Source: Antedon mediterranea (lineage: Eukaryota; Echinodermata; Crinoidea; Comatulida; Antedonidae). From it: 64,000 nucleotides of DNA. Below are positions 56,547 through 64,000 of the stretch, one piece after another. A program made the position numbers and the translations under genes. The number at the start of each line of letters is the position of its first letter. The first letter of the stretch is position 1. The notes under the pieces were generated by a model. It was given only the letters and a program-made list of their open reading frames with translations. It did no database searches and was not told the DNA's origin. The stretch is taken from assembly GCF_964355755.1 (NCBI RefSeq), contig NC_092673.1, forward strand, positions 22,263,001 to 22,327,000, given 5' to 3'.

Positions 56547-58100
56547 CAGAGCCATATATATAAAGAGTTACGACATTAAAAATTAGAAGCCATTTTTGTG
56601 TCAAAGAATTCGCACGCTGAAGGCGCGCGCGTCTATTTTGTATAGCGTTTTCCTGTAATTCATGCATTATTTTTAGATTTTTTTGTCTATGAAATAACGC
56701 TTATATTCCATTTTTATTTTAGTAATTAATTTTATTAATGGTATTAATTTGGTAACATATACATATTGTGTCTATAATAACAAAAGAAAAAATGCTAGGG
56801 CCTACATGCAAGTCAGGATACATCAAAGCATGAACCAATACAAAAAACACACAAATTCACCCCTCTTTTTATACAGTATATGGCTCTCTGTGTGTTTTTG
56901 ACACAAACTTTCAGAGACTCGTTCATCATTTCATTTGTAATAATTTGCCTTTATTATTTTAATATTGTTCATACCTATTCAATATATTAACAAATATATC
57001 CACGACACTTTATTATTTTATTTAGTCATCAAAGCATGCATTATGAATTGAAAATAATACATAATTGTTAAATGGGACGTAGTTATGGGATGTTTTGTTC
57101 CAAAATCAATCAATCGAACGTTATAATGTACTAGCGTACGCGCGCGCAATATTCTTTGGCGCAAGTACGCTGTGCACGTCGATATTCCACCGTAAAATGT
57201 GCAATTACATTTTTTTTAATATAAGAAAAAGTTTAAAGTAATTTCTTGCTCCTATACTTTACATGCATTAACGGAGACAAGTTTGACACAAATTGATCTG
57301 CATATCACGTGACTTAAATCCAATGTCGTAACTCTTTATATATATGGCTCTGTTTTGTATAGCGTTTTCCTGCATTATTTTTAGATTTTATTGTCTATGA
57401 AATAACGCTTTTATTCGGTTTTTATTTTAGTAATTAATTATATTAATGGTATTAATTTGGTAACATATATATATTGTGTCTATAATAACAAAAGAATAAA
57501 TGCTAGGGCCTACATGCAAGTCAGGATACATCAAAGCATGAACCAATACAAAAAACACACAATTCACCCCTCTTTTTATACAGTTATGGCTAGCTCTCTG
57601 TGTGTTTTTGACACAAACTTTCAGAGACTCATTCATCATTTCGTTTGTAATACTTTTGCTTTTATTATTTTAATATTGTTCATACACTATTCAATATAGT
57701 AACAAATATATCCACGACACTTTATTATTTTATTTAGTCATCAAAGCATGCATTATGAATTGAAAATATTACATAATTGTTGTTAATAGGACCTAGTTAT
57801 GGCAAGGTTATGGGATGTTTCGTTCCAAAATCAATCAATCGAACTTTATAATGTACTAGCGCACGCGCGCGCAATACAATATTCTTTGCCGCAAGTACTT
57901 CTCTGTACGCTGTGCACATCGATATTTCACCGTAAAATGTGCAATTACATTTTTTTAAATATAAGAAAAAGTTGAAAGTATTTTCTTGCTCCTATACTTT
58001 ACATGCATTAAAACGGAGACAAGTTTGACACTGTGACAAATTGATCTGCATATCACGTGACTATAATCCAATGTCGTAACTCTTTATATATATGGCTCTG
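56547..58100. mobile_element. Tandem hAT-like MITE (double body, three ends), 8-bp duplication
   Basis: Left end CAGAGCCATATATATAAAGA; the inverted end TCTTTATATATATGGCTCTG occurs twice, at about 57333-57352 and 58081-58100. ATTTATAA flanks the whole at 56539-56546 and 58101-58108. The two bodies of about 720-750 bp are about 90% alike (TTTGTATAGCGTTTTCCTG ... GCTAGGGCCTACATGCAAGT ... CTAGCGTACGCGCGCGCAAT). CAG...CTG ends and an 8-bp duplication suggest hAT. No transposase. Confidence 0.85.
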
Positions 58101-58108
58101 ATTTATAA

Positions 58109-58885
58109 CATGAATTAAAAAAACGCTGTGATGTCCACCGGGCGGAGAGAGAAGGAGAAGAGCCTCTCTTTACATACATTTATTTTAAAATTTATATGGA
58201 TCGATTATAAATTATATCAACAGGTACGTTCTACATAAAAATCAGATGAGCCGTTGATTTCATCGCTCAAAACGTGCCAATATGTGTTATAATTAACGGT
58301 AAATATATAGGCCAATTGTCCGCTTTGTCACTGAAAATAATATGATATATAGTAGGCCTACATTTAATTTTGTGTAATGTGATAATACGCCAGACTTTGA
58401 CAGATTATGTCTTGCCTATTTGTAACCCTTCTTGTTCGAAAATACTAATAAAAACTCGGATTCCAAATAAATTTATATATTATTCCGGAGTTTATTCCAA
58501 TTGAAGTTTAATTTAATCTGAAACTAAAAGAGAAAATACATACATGTATTATAACATAACTAACATACATAAATCGATTAAAACAATACAATATACTATG
58601 TGTAATTCCTATTAAAACAGGTAACTCTTGATCTCTAATTAATCCAAAATCATCTTCATTATAATCAATAACATCGTAACAAAACATAAATGCTATAGCA
58701 ATAGTAATTAAGTGAAAATTCAATATAAAACACGCTAATGCTTCATCACTTTATACATTTACTAAGCCTAACATATTCCTTTGAATATCTTAATACAAAC
58801 GTATCCTTTAACATACTAGATCAAGAGTGTAATAAAAGTTCTAACAAGTGTGCTAATATCATTCGTTCAGTCAATTCAGCGAACA
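58109..58885. other. Repeat-derived spacer
   Basis: About 58140-58260 (GGCGGAGAGAGAAGG, ATATGGATCGATTATAAATT, CTACATAAAAATCAGAT) is a diverged copy of about 61318-61445. No gene seen. Confidence 0.5.
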
Positions 58886-59791
58886 TATGCGAGGGCCTAG
58901 CTGTTTCTGCTGCCAAAAATATACCGTATAGGGCCTATATACGGTATATTTTATATACGGTATATTTTTTGGCAGCAGAAATGGGTCTCATAAAAATATA
59001 CCGTATATATATGCGGTATATATACCGCATAAATATCCCAATCGTTTGTGGATATTATACGGTATATTCCAAAATATACCGTATATTTCGTACCCCGTTT
59101 CTGCTGCACTCAAATATACCGTAATGTGACCTGGCCCATGACACGAGGTCAAAAACTAACAGAGCGTGACGCGTTTGTTTGGTTTTTCTGCTGCATTGAC
59201 ACACACGTGTACTGTATAAGCAAGCATCAGATCAAAATATCACTGTGGACTGAAGAAATAACTATTTTTGCAATTCAATTGTGGGGAGAAGCGAAGTTGG
59301 AGGGAGACTGCATGGTAACAGAAGAGATACGGAGATTTACAAAAGTATCTCAAACAAAATAAAAGCAGAATTTGTGGTAGACTTAATAACGCCAAAGTTA
59401 TCGGCAAACGCCGTCGTCTTCTTTGCATAAATCTAGTCAATGCCCATTCTACATTTCTAGATTGTTTGTGCAGTGTAAATTCGTTACCACTTCTGCTCAT
59501 TAGATTTAAAATAGAAAGCAATGCTACGACGTTTTGAGAAACCATCATTGTTTTGTTTTTGTCATGTAACCTCACTACACGAGACTCTAGGTCAATCCAT
59601 ACTTCCGTCTCACGAAATGCATTTTGGGTAATGAAAGCCAACTTTTTTACAGCCCACCCACGAAGCAGGGAGTTGTTACTAGTAATAACAACTCACTGCA
59701 CGAAGTATGTGCAGCGGAAACGGTGCACGAATTTCATATACGGTATATTTATACGGTATATTTGGGATTGGCAGCAGAAACAGGGCCGACG
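58886..59791. mobile_element. Inverted-repeat element packed with TATACGGTATA palindromes
   Basis: The outer arms contain TGTTTCTGCTGCCAAAAATA at left and GGCAGCAGAAACAGGGCC at right. Inside, more than ten ATACCGTAT/ATACGGTAT words occur in both orientations, with an internal GGCAGCAGAAA hairpin near 58895-58980. Non-coding. Confidence 0.7.
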
Positions 59792-60505
59792 GTGATTAGG
59801 AATGCTAGCATAGGGTCTAATTACACTTAAAAGTTCACCCTGTTAATATATTGGACTATTTGATTGTGGGAAAACAATCATACACACATATCATAATTAA
59901 TCAAGCAAGTAGTTTCATTTTAGAAATAATAATTCAAAACGAGTCCAAATATAAAGTTAACTATACTACAAAAAAAACTTATTAAAAATAAAAAAAACAA
60001 TTAAAGGTAATTAATACAAAACAATTGCTTACCTAAAAGAGCCAGTCGTACGGGCCAGATAGAAACTTTAAAAAACAGGTTGTTAATAAATGGTCGGATC
60101 ACTGTTGTATGTCTTGGTCTTATCTGTGTGCATCAGGAGAATGGAATGTTATGTGGGGGCTAAGCTTATCTGACAACTTTGGGTAATTTATGTCTTCTTT
60201 AATTACAAACATTGCAAGAGGGCTCTCTATTATGGTTCCCTGTCATTTGTGATTTTGCACTGGGTTACATATACACCCGTTATCGGATTTGAGTGTCCGT
60301 TTTAAAATAGAGGATTGCACTGTTTTGTTTTACAACTTATGCCATGCAGTTTCCGCCGCCAGAGTGTTCGGGATTGTTTTCTTTTTAACTAAAGTATTTG
60401 GGAGAGAGTTCATGTTGGGTTGATGTGTTGAAGGGAGGATGTAGTTCATTCGAAGGGGGATAGGCCGACCAAATCGTGTTAAGCTAAAGTGTCCGCCAGA
60501 AAGAG
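59792..60505. other. Spacer, no gene recognised
   Basis: AT-rich; no supported coding exon, RNA gene or clear repeat except the approach to the palindrome. Confidence 0.45.
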
Positions 60506-60510
60506 AGAGT

Positions 60511-61312
60511 ATGGAACGCCGTTTACGCAACATTTCGATGATATGAATTTTATGACGCGATATGTGAATGAAATGCATCGATATGAATTGAATGGCGTGA
60601 TATATGAATGCAATGTTTTGAATTGAATGCTTTGAATTGAATGTTTTGAATGAAATGTTTTGAATTGAATGTTTTGAATAAAATGTTTTGAATGAAATGT
60701 TTTGAATGAAATGTTTTGAATTAAATGTTTTTAATGAAATGTTTGAATTGAATTGAAAAGTCAAACTATTGGCGGCGTATGTCATTCCCGCTCGCGATTT
60801 TTTTTCAACCTCTTAATAGGCCTAAGCATGGGTACCCTCATCTCCTTTCAACGCTGTCATCAATATGAATCCTTTACAGAGACTCCCTAACAGACCTGAA
60901 ACATTGGAATACATATTTCCGAACCCAGGTCTGTTAGGATTCTCTGTAAAGGCAGCGTGGAAGAAAAGAGATGAGGGTACCCAGGCTTAGCCCTAAGAGG
61001 TTGAGAAAATAATCGCGAGCGAGAATGACATACGCCACCAATAGTTTGACTTTTCAATTCAATTCAAACATTTCATTCAAAACATTTCATTCAAAACATT
61101 TCATTTAAAACATTTCATTCAAAACATTTCATTCAAAACATTTCATTCAAAACATTTCATTCAAAACATTTCATTCAAAATATTCAATTCAAAGCATTCA
61201 ATTCAAAACATTTCATTCATATATCGCACCATTTAATTCATATCGATGCATTTCATTCACATATCGCGTCATAAAATTCATATCATCGAAATGTTGCGTA
61301 AACGGCGTTCCA
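60511..61312. repeat. Large palindrome of about 800 bp with 10-bp tandem repeats in both arms
   Basis: The left arm starts TATGGAACGCCGTTTACGCA and the right arm ends TGCGTAAACGGCGTTCCATA. Each arm carries GATATGAATTTTATGACGCG, a run of about 10-13 GAATGTTTT-type units, ATGTCATTC with CTCGCGAT, and GATGAGGGTACCC, before a loop near 60890-60930 (CAGACCTGAAACATTGG ... CCAGGTCTG). The arms differ by small indels. Confidence 0.92.
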
Positions 61313-62073
61313 TAATAGAGAGAGAGAGAGAGATTAAGAGCATCTTTACATAAATTTGTATTTAGATATTATATGGATCGATTACAAATTATAGCAACAA
61401 GTAGGCTACGCTCTACATAAACATCAGATAAGCCGTCGATTTACTGAGGCTGGCGGAAATAAAAATAATATTTAGTATTTTTTTATGATCAGAAAGAATC
61501 TAAGAAAAGACAGTCCCCTGCAAGTGAAACGTGTCTCTTTCGTGAAAAAAAAAACTTAACTACAATTACAATCTAAGTACTGAAACATTTTCAAACAAAA
61601 CAAAAACAAATCAGGACAGAAATAAAAGCTTGATTTCAATTAACAATTTTATTAATGTTTTGATTAACCTTTATTCGGGATGAAGTGTTGCAATATTGTA
61701 TTGTTTGATTGGATAGTGACTTGCACTCGCATATACAGTACTCGCTTTATAAGTTTATCTTTATATTTATAGAGAGTATTCTGAAAATAAATCCTCTTGA
61801 TGAGGAAAACTGTCTGTATGTGACAGTGGCTGTGTGTATACTAGTACTGGGGAACCCGCCTACTCGTCTCGAAAGATTGTTCTTTAAAGTGAGCCATGAG
61901 CCAGATGTGTGCACTGGATCTACGGTATGTCCTTATCCGAAAAGACGATGTAATGGCAAAGTACTACGGCGGTTCTACTGTCTTGACGTGCAGATTTACC
62001 TTTTCTACTAGCATTTCCCATGACTACAATGCAACTTGACAGTATTGAAACTGTCATAAAATGTTACAGTGAC
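61313..62073. other. Spacer with GA microsatellite, no gene recognised
   Basis: Begins with a GA run, then the diverged copy of 58140-58260. A 100-aa open frame at 61709-62011 has no recognisable domain and I do not call it. Confidence 0.45.
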
Positions 62074-63215
62074 TCATATGCTCTGTTATTAAATAACATT
62101 GCGAATGCGTTGCCCTTTATTGCTTTGATATAATAACATTGTTTTAATATCTTTTTATCCAAGAAGCAGAGGTTTCTAGGCTCAGTGCAAAAGTATCAGG
62201 TTATGAACAAGCAACAAAAACCAGCAAGATCACTTGTTACCTTTTAGAGAAAGTGTACAGCAGTTCATCAATTTTTTCTCTCCAACCTCGGCAGTGATAT
62301 GCGGTTCAGTGGTGCAAGTTCATTTGCGTTACCGTTTAGAGAAAGTAGTATGTTTAATTCAACAGCAACAAATACCCCAAACAAGAAAGAAAAAGATGTT
62401 TTTAAATCACAATCACTGGATTTGAGCAAATATCACTCAATTGCTGGAGATCTCTCTATCTGGTAGAAAACAAACAGGTACAGTACTATAAAGAAAGAAT
62501 ATCCTGATCAAAATCAATACGTTGGCACTGAGCATATTTTTAAAAGAGCTAACGATAACCAGGTTATTGGAGAGAGGGATCTGTCTGCCTACAGTATATG
62601 CCAAAGAAACTTTTTTGGGTGCTAACGATGAGATGAAATCTCATCAATTATTATGAGATTCCACAACATAAATGTCATTTAATGCATCTAAAGATTGCTT
62701 TTATTAATATTTTGGTAGGCGTGTGTATGAATGAAAACTCGCGATCGAGCCATTGGGCTATTGAAGCTCACTAAGAATTCCTTTCGCACATATTCCCTAC
62801 AGTTTTTTTTGTTAGAAATAAATATGATTGGATATAGATTTATTTTTTTTCACAGAATGATGAACTTAGAAATAATGAAAGCTATAAGAAGAATAAGACA
62901 GGTTGACAGACAGCTATTTGGAACAGAAGATGAATTATAACAAGATATACATGATATATATGATCTTGTGTGCATGCCAATAATGTCAACAACGTGTTAT
63001 TCATAATAACTAATTTTTCTAAAGTCATAAAAGTGAGCTTACGAATGTATTTATAGTTTCTGTGACTGCTCTATGAACACATTTTTATTTGACTTTATTT
63101 AGTTTATATAAATTATACTGTGAAAGAACTTAACATTATATTTAGTATTAGTAATTCAGTACTACGACGAGTCTATCAGAATGGATTAATTCTGGAACTT
63201 ACTCAAGTATTGAAT
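62074..63215 (+). pseudogene. CCDC18: Segmental copy of the CCDC18 3' end (decayed)
   Basis: Matches about 33830-35540 in order. It includes intron sequence (TGCTTTGATATAATAACATT), exon start AAGCAGAGGTTTCTAGGCTC (EAEVSRLSAKVSGYE), pieces of the Ser-rich exon, the final intron with CAG acceptor, RQVDRQLFGTEDEL and 3' flank. The middle of the Ser-rich exon is broken by deletions and a frame shift near 62455; the end of that exon and its donor are gone, and the last exon stops early at 62940. Intron retention means it arose by DNA duplication, not by retroposition. Confidence 0.92.
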
Positions 63216-63541
63216 CAATAATGGACACTGTAAAAAAATCCTCACAATTTTATTACACTAAAAGTTTTACATCTGCATGACATATGTCCTCCAATATATC
63301 GCTGTTAACACTCGACCCTAGACTATGAGGATCATACCTACGGTCGAGTCGAAAAGATTTGGCAGCTTCAACGTTGTCAAACTCTCTACCTTTCTTTTCC
63401 ATCACGATTGTTCATTTCTCATTGAGGGTCTGCTTATATAGTATAATAATTAACTATTAATATTATTCATATTCTAAGACATACTTTCTACAATATTTAT
63501 ACTGTAATTGATACTTTATCAATACATCTCTGATTAACTTT

Positions 63542-63706
63542 TAAGCTCTGTTTACACTATCAAACTTTATGTGACAAAACAATTTGATGTGGCCATATAT
63601 GGCAATGATGATGTCATCACTACCATATTTAAGCATATCACTACCATATTTCGATACTTCACACTTTTTTTTGTCAAACTAGTTTGATAGTGTAGGCAGA
63701 GCTTAT
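63542..63706. mobile_element. MITE of the AAGCTCTGTCTACAC family, copy 7
   Basis: Left AAGCTCTGTTTACACTATCA, right TTTGATAGTGTAGGCAGAGCTT, with the shared ATATATGGCAATG and CACTACCATATTT inner words. The most complete copy in the window. Confidence 0.85.
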
Positions 63707-63769
63707 ACACGTGGCAATATTCAACTACAATTAATTTACTAGCACACAGACGACGGTGATTTTAATATG

Positions 63770-63860
63770 TAATAATAATAATAATAATTTTTAAATCGCA
63801 CATATCCACTAGAAGTGCTCAAGTCGCTACAGAAGAGCTCAAGGCGCTAAGTATGTGGTC
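63770..63860 (-). mobile_element. 3' tail of an L2/CR1-like LINE
   Basis: An AAT/TAA microsatellite (63770-63787) adjoins TAAATCGCACATATCCACTA and CTCAAGGCGCTAAG, the same layout as the LINE tail at 30700-30780. Only the 3' end is recognisable. Confidence 0.5.
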
Positions 63861-64000
63861 TCGAATTTGATGTTTGTTCAGATACTGATATTGTTGAAGA
63901 AGTCCACTGTTGAACGTCGTTTTTCCGGATTCCACTAACTTTCAAACACGAGCAGACATTACGCACTGTTTTTATAAATTCTTTTCTCATTTCCTTGCTT

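Noticed and set aside
60330-60785. 151-aa minus-strand frame with repeated FNSKHSIQNISFKT
   Set aside because: It comes from the 10-bp GAATGTTTT repeats in the palindrome arm, not from a conserved protein.
61709-62011. 100-aa frame with several cysteines (VCTGSTVCPYPKRRCNG)
   Set aside because: No recognisable domain, no splice context tested by homology, and it lies in repeat-derived sequence next to the pseudogene.

Overview
The window is animal nuclear DNA. It is AT-rich and intron-dense, with GT-AG introns, poly(A) signals, a ribosomal-protein gene hosting intronic snoRNAs, and many nested transposons. The gene set (POLE3, RPL5, CCDC18, a B-box/NHL protein), the scattered GGCCTA-rich tracts and the fold-back transposons suggest an invertebrate deuterostome, most likely an echinoderm. 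The species cannot be fixed from the sequence alone.

Layout. 1-6.97 kb (+): 3' part of an unrecognised nuclear-type gene with an AT-hook-like motif and a long Q/S/T/P-rich exon; one intron holds a 1.35 kb 18-bp minisatellite. 8.0-10.6 kb (+): POLE3, the histone-fold subunit of DNA polymerase epsilon/CHRAC, with a possible in-frame 66-bp cassette exon. 11.2-15.76 kb (-): a complete RPL5 of seven exons, with one copy of the same box C/D snoRNA in each of its six introns. 16.9-34.9 kb (+): a complete 26-coding-exon CCDC18 (1,568 aa), head-to-head with RPL5, its introns loaded with minisatellites, MITEs and a nested LINE. RPL5 and CCDC18 are also neighbours in vertebrates (human 1p22.1), so this looks like an old linkage.

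36.66-38.6 kb (-): a one-exon B-box/coiled-coil/filamin/NHL protein without a RING. 38.7-40.9 kb (-): a glutamine-rich protein of at least three exons. Starting about 140 bp upstream of it, 41.0-55.8 kb is a nest of mobile DNA. Two fold-back elements of one family lie about 200 bp apart, each with a 9-bp target duplication and arms built of 148-bp tandem units. The first encloses a CR1/Jockey-like LINE, itself cut by a 1.85 kb DNA transposon that contains a TA-flanked element, and a TTAA element sits in its right arm. The second holds a Ty3/Gypsy LTR retrotransposon that has lost its reverse-transcriptase core.

55.8-64 kb has no convincing functional gene. It holds a tandem hAT-like MITE, a hairpin cluster, an 800-bp palindrome, and a decayed segmental copy of the 3' end of CCDC18 that includes an intron. 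The functional genes are ordinary housekeeping, centrosomal or nuclear genes. The striking features are the snoRNA set in RPL5 and the fold-back elements, whose arms repeat a ROR-type nuclear-receptor half-site.
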